64,000 nt of DNA from Pseudomonas delhiensis (lineage in GTDB: Bacteria > Pseudomonadota > Gammaproteobacteria > Pseudomonadales > Pseudomonadaceae). The notes under the pieces were generated by a model that ran no database searches, was not told the DNA's origin, and saw only the letters and a list, made by a program, of their open reading frames with translations. This document shows, piece by piece, positions 21,269-33,514 of the stretch. The stretch lies in the NCBI RefSeq assembly GCF_900187975.1, contig NZ_FZPC01000020.1, positions 95,993 through 159,992 of the forward strand, given 5' to 3'. Each line of letters starts with the position of its first letter. Positions within the stretch are counted from its first letter, which is position 1. The translations under genes were made by a program, and so were the position numbers.

Positions 21269-21311
21269 AAAGGAGAAAAGTTTACCAGTTAGCTCCGCTT
21301 GCCGCTTGCCG

Positions 21312-22307
21312 CTACTGGCTGCCGGCGGCCGCCATCTGATAGGCCGTCTCCAGCGCCACCTGCAGGCTGCCGCCGTCGATGCGGGCGGTGCCGGCCAGGT
21401 CCAGGGCGGTGCCGTGGTCCACCGAGGTGCGGATGATCGGCAGGCCCAGGGTGACGTTCACCGCCGCGCCGAAGCCCTTGTACTTGAGCACCGGCAGGCC
21501 CTGGTCGTGGTACATGGCCAGCACGGCGTCGCAGTGTTCCAGGTGCTTGGGGGTGAACAGGGTGTCGGCCGGCAGCGGGCCGACCAGTTGCATGCCCTCG
21601 GCGCGCAGGCGCTCCAGGGTGGGCTCGATGACGTCGATTTCCTCGTGGCCCAGGTGGCCGCCCTCGCCGGCGTGGGGGTTGAGGCCGCAGACCAGGATGC
21701 GCGGCTCGGCCAGGCCGAACTTGTCGCGCAGGTCGGCGTGGAGGATGCGGGCGACGCGCTCCAGGCGTTCCGGGGTGATGGCGTCCGCCACCTCGCGCAG
21801 CGGCAGGTGGGTGGTCACCAGCGCCACGCGCAGGCCACGGGTGGCGAGCATCATCACCACCTGCGGGGTGTGCGTCAGCTCGGCAAGGAACTCGGTGTGC
21901 CCGGAGAAGGCCACGCCGCCTTCATTGATCACGCCCTTGTGCACCGGCGCGGTGATCATCCCGGCGAAGGTGCCGTCCAGGCAGCCCTGGCCGGCGCGGG
22001 TCAGGGTTTGCAGCACATAGCCGGCGTTGGCCGGGTCGAGCTGGCCGGCCTGCACCGGCGCCCCCAGCGGGGTGTCCCAGACGTAGAGCGCTCCGGCCGG
22101 GGCGGGCGCCTGTGGCCACTGGCCAGGGCCGGTCTCCAGCAACTGGATGTCCAGGCCCAGCAGGGCGGCGCGCTCGGCCAGCATCTGCCGGCTGGCGATG
22201 GCCACCAGCGGGTGCGGCTGAACCTCGCGGGACAGCAGCAGGCACAGGTCCGGGCCGATGCCGGCCGGCTCTCCGGGGGTCAGGGCGAATGGCTTGGGGG
22301 CTTGCAT
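21312..22307 (-). CDS. pdxA: 4-hydroxythreonine-4-phosphate dehydrogenase PdxA
   Basis: The 331-residue enzyme oxidises 4-phosphohydroxy-L-threonine in the pyridoxal phosphate pathway, using NAD and a metal held by three His. The family start [18 protein letters not shown] is present, as are [12 protein letters not shown], the metal loops [13 protein letters not shown] and [13 protein letters not shown]. The ATG of [14 protein letters not shown] is chosen over one 20 codons upstream. It is separated from surA by a terminator, so it probably starts its own transcript running through rsmA, apaG, apaH and glpE. Confidence 0.96.
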   Translation of the reverse strand: MQAPKPFALTPGEPAGIGPDLCLLLSREVQPHPLVAIASRQMLAERAALLGLDIQLLETGPGQWPQAPAPAGALYVWDTPLGAPVQAGQLDPANAGYVLQTLTRAGQGCLDGTFAGMITAPVHKGVINEGGVAFSGHTEFLAELTHTPQVVMMLATRGLRVALVTTHLPLREVADAITPERLERVARILHADLRDKFGLAEPRILVCGLNPHAGEGGHLGHEEIDVIEPTLERLRAEGMQLVGPLPADTLFTPKHLEHCDAVLAMYHDQGLPVLKYKGFGAAVNVTLGLPIIRTSVDHGTALDLAGTARIDGGSLQVALETAYQMAAAGSQ

Positions 22308-22390
22308 GGCGGTGTCTCTGGGGCATCGGCCGCACCGGGCGGCCGGGGTTGTTCGGTATGGGCCCACTCTACGCCGAAGCGTGGCGCGGG

Positions 22391-22421
22391 CAAAAAAGAA
22401 ACCCGGCCTTGGGGCCGGGTT
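22391..22421 (-). terminator. surA terminator
   Basis: On the minus strand AACCCGGCC, a four-base loop and GGCCGGGTT are followed by a tail with six T. It lies 20 bases after the surA stop and splits the lptD-surA unit from pdxA. Confidence 0.85.
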
Positions 22422-22440
22422 CCTGTGTCGCTTGCGGGGC

Positions 22441-23733
22441 TTACAGTTTGATCTCGACGTAGGCTTCGTCGCGGATCTGCCGCAGCCAGGCCTGCAGTTC
22501 CTCGTCGTACTTGCGGTTGCGCAGGACCTGGGCGGCCTGCTGCTCGCGGAACTTGTCGCTGCTGTCGGTGGCGCGGCGACCGAGGACTTCCAGGATGTGC
22601 CAGCCGAACGGCGAGCGGAACGGCTTGGACAGCTGGTTCTGGGGGATGCTGTTCATCACGTCGCGGAATTCCGGAACCAGGGACTCCGGGTCGACCCAGT
22701 TGAGGTCGCCGCCGTGCAGCGCCGAGCCCGGGTCTTCGGAGAACTGCTTGGCCAGCTTGCCGAAGTCCTCGCCGCCCTGGATGCGCTCGTAGAGCTTCTG
22801 CGCCAGCTTCTGGGTTTCCTCTTCGCTGCGGATTTCGCTGGGCTTGAGCAGGATGTGGCGGACATGCACCTCGTCACGCACCATCTTGCTGCCGCCGCGC
22901 TTCTCTTCCAGCTTGAGGATGATGAAGCCGCCGGGGGTGCGCACCGGCTCGGTGACGTCGCCCACGGCCAGGCTGCCGACCATGCCGTCGAACGGCGAGG
23001 GCAGTTGGGCGGCCTTGCGCCAGCCGATCTCGCCGCCTTCCAGGGCGTTGTCGCCGGCCGAGCGGGAAATCGCCAGCTGGTTGAAGTCGGCGCCCTGCTT
23101 GAGCTGCTGGTAGACCTCCTGGGCCTGCCGGCCGGCGGCCTGGAGGGTTTCCGGCGAAGCGCCGTCCGGCACCGGGATGAGGATGTTGGCCAGGCGGTAC
23201 TCTTCGGAGAGCTGGATCTTGCCCAGGTCCGAGGCCAGGAAGTTCTGCACTTCCTGGTCGCTGACCTGGATGCGCTCGGCCACGCGGCGCTGGCGCACGC
23301 GGCTGATGATCATCTCGCGGCGCACCTGCTCGCGGGCGTCGTCGTAGGACAGGCCGTCGCGGGAGAGGGCGGCGCGGAACTGGTCCAGGCTCAGGTTGTT
23401 GCGCTGGGCGATGGTGCCCATGGCCTGGTTCAGCTCTTCGTCTGTGATGCGGATGCCGGAGCGCTCGCCGATCTGCAGCTGGATGTCCTCGATGATCAGG
23501 CGTTCGAGCACCTGCTGGGTCAGCACGTGCTCGGGCGGCAGCGGCGCGCCGCGCTTCTCGATGGTCTGGCGGACTTCGCGCAGGCGCTGGTCGAGCTGGC
23601 TCTGCATGACCACGTCGTTGTCGACGATGGCCACGACGCGGTCCAGCGGGGTGACTTCGGCGTGGGCTGCGGAGCAGGCCAGCAGGGCGCCCAGCATCAG
23701 CGGGCGCAGGGCATTACATAGAGCTGTCTTCAC
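22441..23733 (-). CDS. surA: Periplasmic chaperone/peptidyl-prolyl isomerase SurA
   Basis: The 430-residue periplasmic chaperone delivers outer-membrane proteins, including LptD, to the Bam complex. It has a signal peptide (LLACSAAHA, cut before EVTPLD), the SurA N-terminal domain ([15 protein letters not shown]), two parvulin PPIase domains (about residues 170-270 and 285-385; the second with [16 protein letters not shown]) and a C-terminal helix. Its start lies inside the last 20 bases of lptD, so translation of the client and of its chaperone is coupled. A terminator follows. Confidence 0.96.
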   Translation of the reverse strand: MKTALCNALRPLMLGALLACSAAHAEVTPLDRVVAIVDNDVVMQSQLDQRLREVRQTIEKRGAPLPPEHVLTQQVLERLIIEDIQLQIGERSGIRITDEELNQAMGTIAQRNNLSLDQFRAALSRDGLSYDDAREQVRREMIISRVRQRRVAERIQVSDQEVQNFLASDLGKIQLSEEYRLANILIPVPDGASPETLQAAGRQAQEVYQQLKQGADFNQLAISRSAGDNALEGGEIGWRKAAQLPSPFDGMVGSLAVGDVTEPVRTPGGFIILKLEEKRGGSKMVRDEVHVRHILLKPSEIRSEEETQKLAQKLYERIQGGEDFGKLAKQFSEDPGSALHGGDLNWVDPESLVPEFRDVMNSIPQNQLSKPFRSPFGWHILEVLGRRATDSSDKFREQQAAQVLRNRKYDEELQAWLRQIRDEAYVEIKL

Positions 23734-26518
23734 GTTGACGATAACCTTGGATGCCTTGGTCGAGGAAGCCTTCGACTTGGTTGCCTACAACGCCGCCAAG
23801 GCCCTTCAGGATGATTTGCAGGAAGATGCCGCGGTCGGCCTTCGAATCTGCGGTGATGAACTCGTTGTCGTCGTACTTCAGCCAGTAGCGGTTGACCAGT
23901 CGCAGTTTCCAGCAGCAGCTGTCGTACTCGAAGCCGCCCAGGGCCTCGAGGGTACGGTTCTGGTTGTAGTCGTACTGCCAGCGGGCGATGGCGCTCCACT
24001 GCGGCACGATCGGCCAGATGACCGAGAAGTCGTGCTGCTCGATCTTGTACTCGTCGCTGTTGTAGCTGAAGCGGCCGAGGTTCGGGTCGAACGACTTGCT
24101 GTCCGCGCGGTAGCGGTAGCCGGCGTTGAACACCTTCTGCGGCTCGGCCTCGGGCTGGTAGTGGAACATCACGCTGCCGTTGTCGGTGTGGTGGGTGTTC
24201 GGGTTCCAGTTGTAGTCCGAGCTCAGGCGCCAGTCGTGGTTGAAGCGGTAGACGCCCTGCAGGGCGTAGGGCGAGCGCCAGGTGTCCGCATCGGGGTTGT
24301 CGATCGGGTTGTTCGGATTCGCCAGGTTGTAGTTGCGGATGTACTTCTCGGTCAGGCCCGGCAGCTGCACGCGGCGGTCGGAGAAGTAGTAGATCTGGCC
24401 GGCGCTGACCGAGGCGCGCTCGAAGCCGTTGTCCTCGATGAAGCGCGAGGTGGCGCCCAGGGACAGCTGGTTGGCGTCGCCGATGCGGTCCTTGCCGGTG
24501 AAGCGGTTCTCGCGCCACAGCGAGTCGTAGCTGAAGGTGAACTCGCCGGTGTCGAAGGTCGGCAGGTTGTCCTGGTTGCGGTACGGCACGTACAGGTACA
24601 TGGCGCGCGGCTCCAGGGTCTGGCGGAACTTGGTGCCGCCGAAGCTGGTGTCGCGGTCGAAGTACAGGCCGCCGTCGAGCTTGGCCAGCGGCAGCGAGCG
24701 GTCGGGGCTGCTGTCGTAGCTGACTTCGCCGTAGTTGGTCGAGCTGTTGAGCTGCGACTTGCCGGTGCCGTCCAGGTCCAGGTCGTACTTGGTGTACATC
24801 GCCTTCAGCGTCGGCGTCAGGAAGCCCCAGCTGCTGGCCATGGGCAGGCTGACACCCGGCTCGAAGTGCGCGCGGTCGCCGGTGGCGCGGGCCAGGCCGG
24901 CGATGTTGACGTCCGGGCGCTGGCCGAGGATGGTGCCGTCCTCGTTGAAGTAGACGTCTTCGTCCAGGTTGCGGTCGAAGCGCACCAGTTCGCTGCCGTA
25001 GGTGAAGTCCAGGCCGCCCGGGTTGAACGGCAGGCGGCCGTCGAGGGTCAGCTGCGGCAGGCGGTCGTAGGGGGTGACGTCGGTCACGGTGGCCAACTGG
25101 TAGGCCTGGGCGTTGAGGCGCGCGGTGAAGCTGTCGCCACGGTAGGTCAGGGCGCCCTGCTGGTTCACGTAGGTCGGCGAGCCCAGGCCCAGGGAAGTGT
25201 CCAGGTCCTGGAAGTAGTACGGGTCGCTGATCTTGGTGTAGTCGACCTGCGCCAGCCAGCGCGAATCCAGGCCGCTGGTGTTCTTCCAGCCATACATCCA
25301 GCGCTGGTCGGTGAAGTGCGGCTGGTCCTTGCGGTCGTCGTCCTTGTCGTTCAGGTAGGCGGCGGTGACCTGGCCCTCGCTGCTGTGGGTCAGGTAGCGG
25401 AACTCGCCTTCCATCATCAGGCCGCGCTTGGCCATGTAGCGCGGGAATAGCGTGGCGTCGTAGTTCGGCGCCAGGTTGAAGTAGTACGGGGTGACCACGA
25501 ACATGCCGGTGTCGCTGCTGCTGCCCAGGCTGGGCGGCAGGAAGCCGGACTGGCGGCGGTCGTCGATCGGGAAATAGATGTAGGGGGTGTAGAACACCGG
25601 AATGTCCTTCACCCGCAGGGTCGCGTTGGTCGCGGTGCCGAAGCCGGTGGCCGGGTTCAGCTTGATGTTGTTGCCCTTGACGTACCAGGAGTTGCTGCCC
25701 GGCTCGCAACGGGTGTAGGTGCCGTCCTTGAGCTGGATGATCGCGTCTTCCTGGCGCTTGGCGTAGAGCGCGCTACCGCGGACCTGGGCCTGGTGCATGA
25801 CGTACTCGGCGTTGTCGATCTTCGCCTCGCCGTTGTCCAGCTGCAGGTCGGCGTGGTCGCCGACGATGAGCGCGCCGTTGTCGCGCAGGCGCACGTTGCC
25901 GGCCAGCTCGCCGCGGTTCTCCGCCTGGTGCAGGTTGGCCTCGTCGGCCTCCACCTGCATGCTGCCCTGGCGCAGGACCACGTTGCCGGCCAGGGTGGCG
26001 ACCTGGCTTTCCTGCTCGTAGCGCGAGACCTTCGCCGAGACGTAGGTCGGGGCCTCGTCACGCGGGGTCTTGTCGTTCATGCCCGGGCGGGTGGGTTCGA
26101 TGTAGGCGCCGCTGCAGTACGGGCCGACCTCCGCCAACTGGGCGGCGGTGAGCTTCTCCCGCGGGACCCAGTCGAGGTGGCTGTAGTCGGCGCTGCGCGA
26201 CTTGAGGCCCTTGCCGCCGCTCTCGGTGACCAGCTTCTGCTTGGGCTCTTCGGCGCCGGCAGCCGCGCCGGCGGCGACGGCAGCACCTTCGCCGCTGGCG
26301 CTGGAGGGGGTGCTGACCGAGCTTTCGGTATGCTCCGGACGCGGCGGCAGGGCGCTGGCCGGCTGCTGCGAGGCGCAGTCCCAGCTGCCGCCGGAGGGGG
26401 TGCAGTTGAACTGTTCGGCCGCCGTGGCGGTCGAGGAAGCGAGCGGCTGCATAGCCAGCAGGCCACCGGTCACCAGTAAGGGAAACTTTCTACGGAACAC
26501 GGGGAGAATCACTGCCAT
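23714..26518 (-). CDS. lptD: LPS-assembly outer-membrane protein LptD
   Basis: The 934-residue protein forms, with LptE, the outer-membrane translocon that inserts LPS into the outer leaflet. It has a signal peptide ending near TATAAEQF, a Pseudomonas-type N-terminal insert of about 100 residues rich in Ala and Pro, an OstA/LptA-like periplasmic domain ([20 protein letters not shown]) and a long C-terminal beta-barrel. Cys residues near the N-terminus and the DSCCW pair near the C-terminus would form the interdomain disulfides. The start [15 protein letters not shown] fits the Pseudomonas family; an ATG 17 codons upstream is less likely. Confidence 0.95.
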   Translation of the reverse strand: MAVILPVFRRKFPLLVTGGLLAMQPLASSTATAAEQFNCTPSGGSWDCASQQPASALPPRPEHTESSVSTPSSASGEGAAVAAGAAAGAEEPKQKLVTESGGKGLKSRSADYSHLDWVPREKLTAAQLAEVGPYCSGAYIEPTRPGMNDKTPRDEAPTYVSAKVSRYEQESQVATLAGNVVLRQGSMQVEADEANLHQAENRGELAGNVRLRDNGALIVGDHADLQLDNGEAKIDNAEYVMHQAQVRGSALYAKRQEDAIIQLKDGTYTRCEPGSNSWYVKGNNIKLNPATGFGTATNATLRVKDIPVFYTPYIYFPIDDRRQSGFLPPSLGSSSDTGMFVVTPYYFNLAPNYDATLFPRYMAKRGLMMEGEFRYLTHSSEGQVTAAYLNDKDDDRKDQPHFTDQRWMYGWKNTSGLDSRWLAQVDYTKISDPYYFQDLDTSLGLGSPTYVNQQGALTYRGDSFTARLNAQAYQLATVTDVTPYDRLPQLTLDGRLPFNPGGLDFTYGSELVRFDRNLDEDVYFNEDGTILGQRPDVNIAGLARATGDRAHFEPGVSLPMASSWGFLTPTLKAMYTKYDLDLDGTGKSQLNSSTNYGEVSYDSSPDRSLPLAKLDGGLYFDRDTSFGGTKFRQTLEPRAMYLYVPYRNQDNLPTFDTGEFTFSYDSLWRENRFTGKDRIGDANQLSLGATSRFIEDNGFERASVSAGQIYYFSDRRVQLPGLTEKYIRNYNLANPNNPIDNPDADTWRSPYALQGVYRFNHDWRLSSDYNWNPNTHHTDNGSVMFHYQPEAEPQKVFNAGYRYRADSKSFDPNLGRFSYNSDEYKIEQHDFSVIWPIVPQWSAIARWQYDYNQNRTLEALGGFEYDSCCWKLRLVNRYWLKYDDNEFITADSKADRGIFLQIILKGLGGVVGNQVEGFLDQGIQGYRQREDSSM

Positions 26519-26644
26519 CTTGTTAATCCGGGCTTCCTGCGAGCCATCGGCCAGATCGGCCATAGCCACTCGATGGGCTCAAAAAGATGCTGGATAATAA
26601 AGCATGACCCGCGCAACGGCTAGGGCCGTGGAGAACCCCAAAAG

Positions 26645-28332
<1,688 letters not shown>

Positions 28333-29091
28333 ATGTTCTGGCCGGGCACCCTGATAGGCATAGTCGCCGGCTGGGCGCTGGCGAGCATCCCCGGGGCCAT
28401 GCTCGGCGGCCTGCTCGGGCAGGTGCTCGACCGTCGCCTGCGCCGGCGCGGCTGGCGCGAGCTCCTCGACGAACTGCGCGGCGGCGCGCGGGTGTCGGAG
28501 GAGGAGCTGCTGTTCCTCCTGCTCGGCCGCCTGGCCAAGAGCCGTGGCCGCGTGCTGGACGCGCACATCCAGCAGGCCCGCGCAGAGATGCTGCGCATGG
28601 GCCTGGACGAGCCCGGGCGGCTGCGCGCCATCGACGCCTTCGGGCGCGGCAAGCAGGGCGGGCCGCGCCTGGAGGAGGGCATCGGCCAGTACCGCGGCCA
28701 GCGGCCGAGCGTCGACGGCCTGCTGCAGGCCTGCTGGCGCATGGCCTGGGCGGCCGGCGCGCCGAGCGCGGCGGAGAAGGCACTGATCCTGCGCTGGGGC
28801 GAGGGCTTCGGCCTGCCGCGCGCCACCGTGCTGTCCCTGGCCGCCGGCGCCGAGGCCCTGCGCGCGCCGCCGAGCCGGACGCAAAGCTATCGCCAGGCCC
28901 TGCGCCTGCTGGGGGTGGAGGACGACAGCCCGGTGGAGGAGATCAAGCGCGCCTACCGCCGCCTGATCAGCCAGCACCACCCGGACAAGCTGGCCGGCGC
29001 CGGCGAGGCGCGCATCGCCGCCGCCACTGAGAAGACCCGCGAGATCCAGCAGGCCTATGCCCTGGTCCGCGAGCGCCGCGGTTTCCGCTAG
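28333..29091 (+). CDS. DjlA-like co-chaperone (membrane helix, TerB-like domain, J domain)
   Basis: The 252-residue protein has an N-terminal membrane helix (LIGIVAGWALASIPGAMLGG), a helical TerB-like domain (EEELLFLLLGRLAKSRGR) and a C-terminal J domain with the HPD tripeptide in ISQHHPDKLAGAG. This is the layout of DjlA, an inner-membrane DnaJ-type co-chaperone that stimulates DnaK. Its ATG directly follows the murU stop, so amgK, murU and this gene form one operon. It converges on the DUF3530 gene with only 15 bases between. Confidence 0.88.
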   Translation: MFWPGTLIGIVAGWALASIPGAMLGGLLGQVLDRRLRRRGWRELLDELRGGARVSEEELLFLLLGRLAKSRGRVLDAHIQQARAEMLRMGLDEPGRLRAIDAFGRGKQGGPRLEEGIGQYRGQRPSVDGLLQACWRMAWAAGAPSAAEKALILRWGEGFGLPRATVLSLAAGAEALRAPPSRTQSYRQALRLLGVEDDSPVEEIKRAYRRLISQHHPDKLAGAGEARIAAATEKTREIQQAYALVRERRGFR

Positions 29092-29106
29092 GGCTCGGGG
29101 GCCGGT

Positions 29107-30147
29107 TTACTCGGCCGGCGCCTGCTTGATGCGCAGCGACAGCCAGCCGCGGATGCGCCGGTAGAGCTGGTCCTGCTCGGTGGCGCGGTCGGCCGGCAGG
29201 GCGTTCATGCCGACCTGCACGTAGGTCTTGCCGGTCTCGCGCCGGCTTGCCTGCAGGCGGGCCTTGGCGGCGTCACGGTCCACGCGCCTGTCCTTGTAAT
29301 AGAAGTCGCCGGTGGCCAGTTGCAGGCGCGGCACCATGTCCTCCAGCGGCGGGCGGAAGTCCCGCGGCACCTCGGCGTCGACGATCAGCAGGTTGTGCAC
29401 CTCGCCGGGCTCGCGCTCGGCCAGGTAGCGCGCCGCCCAGTAGGCGCCGGTGCCGTGGCCGAGAAGGACGATGCTCCTGGGCTTGCCCTGCAGGGCGAAG
29501 TCGAGGCCGGCCTGGATGCGTGCCATGATCCGCTCGGCATAGGCCTTGCGCCGCTCGATGGCCGCATCCGGCGCCGGTGGCGCCTCGCTGCTGGCCTGGG
29601 CCGGCTCGCCGCTGCCGGCCTCGGCGGTGCTTTCCGGGGTGGGCGTGGCGGCGCCGGCTTCGCCCTGGACGTCCTTGCTGCTGGCGCCGGCATCGCTGTC
29701 GGCGGCGGCCTTGTCCGGGCTTTCCTTGCGCGGCACCGGCTGGCTGTCCTGCGGGTCGGGCAGGCTGAGGGCGAGGCTCTGCCAGCCGGCATCGGGCAGC
29801 TTGCGCCGCAGCGGGCCCACGGCCACCGGCCAGTCGGGGTTCTCGCCATCGCCGGGGACGATGATCACCACGCCCTCGGCCTGGGGCGCGTTGGCCGGCA
29901 GCCACAGGGCGAGGAAGCTTTCCTCGCCGGCCTGCAAGGTCTGTTGCTGCTTCTGCGGCAGGCGCTGCTGCAGGGCGCTGGCCTCGTCCTGGCTGCGTTC
30001 CTCCAGGGCCGGGCGCTCGGGCGTCGCCGGCGCCACGGCCGGGCCGGGCGGGCTGGCCGGTGCGTCTTCGGCCCAGCCCGGCGCCAGGGGCGCCAGGCTC
30101 AGGGCCAGGCAGAGGGCGAGGCGGGTAGGCTGTGCGGGACGGGGCAT
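29107..30147 (-). CDS. Exported DUF3530 alpha/beta-hydrolase-fold protein, probably non-catalytic
   Basis: The 346-residue protein has a signal peptide (LALCLALSLAPLAPGWA, cut before EDAP) and an alpha/beta-hydrolase-like core with VVIIVPGDGENPDWP and ISIVLLGHGTGAYWAARYL-type elements. The nucleophile elbow reads G-H-G-T-G, with Gly where a Ser would be expected, so hydrolase activity is doubtful. A low-complexity segment rich in Ala, Ser, Pro and Glu (about residues 140-195) is inserted between core strands. DUF3530 has no established function. It corresponds by position to PA0599. Confidence 0.8.
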   Translation of the reverse strand: MPRPAQPTRLALCLALSLAPLAPGWAEDAPASPPGPAVAPATPERPALEERSQDEASALQQRLPQKQQQTLQAGEESFLALWLPANAPQAEGVVIIVPGDGENPDWPVAVGPLRRKLPDAGWQSLALSLPDPQDSQPVPRKESPDKAAADSDAGASSKDVQGEAGAATPTPESTAEAGSGEPAQASSEAPPAPDAAIERRKAYAERIMARIQAGLDFALQGKPRSIVLLGHGTGAYWAARYLAEREPGEVHNLLIVDAEVPRDFRPPLEDMVPRLQLATGDFYYKDRRVDRDAAKARLQASRRETGKTYVQVGMNALPADRATEQDQLYRRIRGWLSLRIKQAPAE

Positions 30148-30289
30148 GGGGCGGGTTCCTTGCGTGGCTCGGGCAGGCCTGGCAAAGCGGCCAGACTAAT
30201 GCCTTGTTCCTGGTTTGTCAGGCGCCGGCCTTACCGGGTTCCCCCCGCCATGGGGTAATGTAGGCGCGCTTTTTTCTCGGGGAGCGGGC

Positions 30290-32707
30290 ATGGGACGACT
30301 GTGGTGGAGCGCCGTGGCGGCGTTCCTGTTGTGCATTCCATTGTGGGGCGCGGCGCAGGAGGTGCCGGCCGGCGTGCCCCTGGACGCCGCCCAGCGCGCC
30401 TGGCTGCAGGCGCACCCGCAGCTGCGCGTCGGCGTGGTCCTGGATGCGCCCTACGCCCAGCAGGACCGGCGCCTGCAGCAGCTCTCCGGCGCCCACGTCG
30501 AGCTGCTCGACTGGATCGCCAACGCGCTGCAGGTGAGCCTGCAGTGGCGCGTCTATGCCGACCAGGACGAGCTGGAGCGTGCCGCGCGCGCCGGCGAGGT
30601 CGACCTGGCGCCGGGGCTCGGCCAGACCCCCGGCAGCCTGCGCGACTGGCTGTTCTCCGACCCCTACCTGCGGGTGCCGCGCCTGCTCATCGGCTTCCGC
30701 GACGGCCCCGGCTCCATCGAGCTGGAGCGCCTGGGCGAACTCGAACCCGTGGCGTTGCGCGGCCCGGGGCCGGTGTCCGACTACCTGCGCGGGACCTACC
30801 CTAGCCTCGCCCTGCAACTCACCGACAGCGACCGCGAAGCCCTGCGCCGGGTGCTCGGCCAGGACGCCGGCTATGCGGTGGTCGACGAGGCGCACCTGGC
30901 CCGCCTCAGCCGCGAGGTCGAGTTCTCCGGTTTCCGCGTGGTGGCCGACATCGGTTATCCACAGCTGCTGCGCCTGGCCACCCGCCGCGACCTGCCGGAA
31001 CTGGCCGGTATCCTCGACGCCAGCCTGCGCGCCCTGCCGGCCAAGCAGCTGGATCAGTTGCACGAGCGCTGGCTGCAGCCGCAGTACCCGCGCCTGGGGC
31101 AGTCCCCCGGCTTCTGGCAGAACCTCTGCATCCTCCTCGGCCTGCTGCTGGTCCTGGCCCTGGCCACCGCGCTCTGGCTGCGCCGCCAGCGCAACGCGCT
31201 GGAGCAGCGCCTGCTCGCCGCGCGCCGCGACATGGAGCTGCGCCAGGCGGCCGAGGAAGCCCTGCGCCTGACCCAGTTCGCCATCGACAGCAGCACCGTG
31301 GGCATCCTCTGGGTCAACTGGGACAGCCACGTGCGCTATGCCAACCGCGCCGCCGAGGACATGCTCGGCTACGCCCCCGGCGAGGTGATCGAGCGCCCCC
31401 TGGCGGACTTCGAACCCAGCCTGGGCATGGACGCCTGGCTCGACCTCTGGCGCCGCGCGCGCAACAGCGAAGAGGGCCCGCTGAGCTTCGAAAGCCACCT
31501 GCGCCGCGCCGACGGCCAGTGGCTGCCGGCGGAGGTGTCGCTGAGCTTCCTGCGCTTCGGCGGCTCGGAATACCTGCTGGTGTTCCTCAACGATGCCACC
31601 GAGCGCCGCCGCGCCCGCGCCGCCCTGGAAGAGAGCGAAGCGCGCCTGCAGGGCATCGCCGCCAACGTCCCCGGCCTGGTGTTCCGCCTGGAACCCAGCG
31701 CCCCGGGCGGCTCCGACTTCGCCCACCTCAGCTTCATCAGCGGCGGCAGCGAGGCCTCGCTGGGCTATTCCCCCGGCTACCTGCGCGAAAGCGGCCTGGG
31801 CATCCTCGGCCTGGTGCACCCGCAGGACCGCGACGGCTACCTGGCCAGCCAGCTGGAAGCGGTGGCCGGCGGCAAGAACTGGCATTGGCAGGGGCGCATC
31901 CTCACCCGCTCCGGCGAGCCGCGCTGGGTGGACATCAAGGCCACCGCCCGGCACCTGGAGGACGGCCGGCTGGCCTGGGACGGCGTGGTCTGGGACATCA
32001 GCGAGAACAAGCAGATCGAACTGGAGCTGGCGCAATCACGGGCGCAGTTGCGCGAGCTGTCGGCGCACCTGGAGAGCGTGCGCGAGGAAGAGAAGGCGCG
32101 CATCGCCCGGGAAGTGCACGACGAGCTGGGCCAGGTGCTGACCGTGCTCAAGCTGGAGACCTCCATGTGCGAGCTGGGCTACGGCGAGCTGGACCCGGGC
32201 CTGAGCGAACGCCTGGGCAACATGAAGAAGCTCATCGCGCAACTGTTCCAGCTGGTGCGCGACGTGGCCTCGGCCCTGCGCCCGCCGATCCTCGACGCCG
32301 GCATCGGCTCTGCGCTGGAGTGGCAGGCGCGGCGCTTCGAGACGCGCACCGGCATCCCCTGCCTGGTGGAGGTGCCGGAGAACCCGCCGCGCCTCGGCGA
32401 CGCCAAGGCCATCGGGCTGTTCCGCATCCTCCAGGAGGCGCTGACCAATGTCATGCGCCACGCACAGGCGCATACTGTCGAACTCGCCCTGCGGGTGGAG
32501 GGCGACGAACTCTGCCTGAGCATCAGCGACGATGGTCGCGGCTTCGATACCGCGGCGGCCTGGGGCGGCAGCTCCTTCGGCCTGGTCGGCATGCGCGAGC
32601 GCGTGCTGATGCTCGGCGGCGAGCTGGAGATCGACAGCCAGCCGGGGGAGGGCAGCAGCCTGCGGGTGCGCGTGCCGCTGGATGCGGGGGAATTGCCGGA
32701 GGCGTGA
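30290..32707 (+). CDS. agtS: Sensor histidine kinase AgtS
   Basis: The 805-residue membrane kinase starts after a good GGGGAGCGGG ribosome site. It has a signal sequence, a periplasmic SBP_bac_3 domain (about residues 25-250), a membrane helix (about 260-285), two PAS domains and a NarL-type HisKA_3 domain with His610 in REVHDELGQ, ending in an HATPase_c domain (EALTNVMRHAQAH, SDDGRGFD). In P. aeruginosa AgtS and AgtR respond to 5-aminovalerate and GABA and control agtABCD; AgtR has also been linked to sensing of peptidoglycan fragments. The periplasmic domain starts with the same AWLQAHPQLRVGV-type block as RmcA. Confidence 0.9.
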   Translation: MGRLWWSAVAAFLLCIPLWGAAQEVPAGVPLDAAQRAWLQAHPQLRVGVVLDAPYAQQDRRLQQLSGAHVELLDWIANALQVSLQWRVYADQDELERAARAGEVDLAPGLGQTPGSLRDWLFSDPYLRVPRLLIGFRDGPGSIELERLGELEPVALRGPGPVSDYLRGTYPSLALQLTDSDREALRRVLGQDAGYAVVDEAHLARLSREVEFSGFRVVADIGYPQLLRLATRRDLPELAGILDASLRALPAKQLDQLHERWLQPQYPRLGQSPGFWQNLCILLGLLLVLALATALWLRRQRNALEQRLLAARRDMELRQAAEEALRLTQFAIDSSTVGILWVNWDSHVRYANRAAEDMLGYAPGEVIERPLADFEPSLGMDAWLDLWRRARNSEEGPLSFESHLRRADGQWLPAEVSLSFLRFGGSEYLLVFLNDATERRRARAALEESEARLQGIAANVPGLVFRLEPSAPGGSDFAHLSFISGGSEASLGYSPGYLRESGLGILGLVHPQDRDGYLASQLEAVAGGKNWHWQGRILTRSGEPRWVDIKATARHLEDGRLAWDGVVWDISENKQIELELAQSRAQLRELSAHLESVREEEKARIAREVHDELGQVLTVLKLETSMCELGYGELDPGLSERLGNMKKLIAQLFQLVRDVASALRPPILDAGIGSALEWQARRFETRTGIPCLVEVPENPPRLGDAKAIGLFRILQEALTNVMRHAQAHTVELALRVEGDELCLSISDDGRGFDTAAAWGGSSFGLVGMRERVLMLGGELEIDSQPGEGSSLRVRVPLDAGELPEA

Positions 32708-32744
32708 AGGGCCGGCGCGGTTTTGTCTGTTCGGGGAGGGCAGC

Positions 32745-33374
32745 GTGATTCGAGTACTGGTGGCCGAAGACCACACCATCGTCCGCGAGGGCATCAAGCA
32801 ACTGATCGGCATGGCCAAGGACCTGCAGGTGGTGGGCGAGGCCACCAACGGCGAGCAGTTGCTCGAAACCCTGCGCCAGGTGCCCTGCGAGGTGGTCCTG
32901 CTGGACATCTCCATGCCCGGCATGAACGGCCTCGAGGCCATCCCGCGGATCCGCGCGCTGAGCGAGCCGCCGGCGATCCTCATGCTGTCCATGCACGACG
33001 AGGTGCAGATGGCCGCCCGCGCGCTGAAGATCGGCGCCGCCGGCTACGCCACCAAGGACAGCGACCCGGCGCTGCTGCTCACCGCCATCCGCAAGGTCGC
33101 CAGCGGCGGCCGCTACATCGACCCCGAGCTGGCCGACCGCATGGTCTTCGAGGTCGGCCTGACCGACTCGCGGCCGCCCCACGCGCTGCTGTCCGAGCGC
33201 GAGTTCTCGGTGTTCGAGCGCCTGGTCAAGGGCGAGGGCGTGAACGAGATCGCCCAGCACCTGGCGGTCAGCAGCAAGACCATCAGCACCCACAAGGCGC
33301 GGCTGATGCAGAAGCTCGGCGCGCACTCGGTGGCCGACCTGGTCAAGTACGCGGTGGAGCACAAGCTGGTCTGA
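32745..33374 (+). CDS. agtR: Response regulator AgtR (NarL/LuxR type)
   Basis: The 209-residue regulator has a receiver domain with Asp54 as phosphoacceptor (VVLLDISMPGMNG) and a C-terminal LuxR-type helix-turn-helix (LSEREFSVFERLVKGEGVNEIAQHLAVSSKTISTHKARL). AgtS would phosphorylate it. I place the start at a GTG preceded by GGGGAGGG; the frame continues 21 codons upstream into the agtS end. It should activate the downstream binding-protein and agtABCD genes. Confidence 0.9.
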   Translation: MIRVLVAEDHTIVREGIKQLIGMAKDLQVVGEATNGEQLLETLRQVPCEVVLLDISMPGMNGLEAIPRIRALSEPPAILMLSMHDEVQMAARALKIGAAGYATKDSDPALLLTAIRKVASGGRYIDPELADRMVFEVGLTDSRPPHALLSEREFSVFERLVKGEGVNEIAQHLAVSSKTISTHKARLMQKLGAHSVADLVKYAVEHKLV

Positions 33375-33514
33375 GCCGGTGCGCGGCGGGGTGATTCCGC
33401 CGGCGCTTATGTGAGTCCCTTCCGGTTTTTGCAACGCCCGGCTACCTCGCCGGCTGGCGAAAGGGAATCATTGCCCGCTCAGTGGGGTATCTCATCAGAA
33501 CAAGGAGAAAAGGG

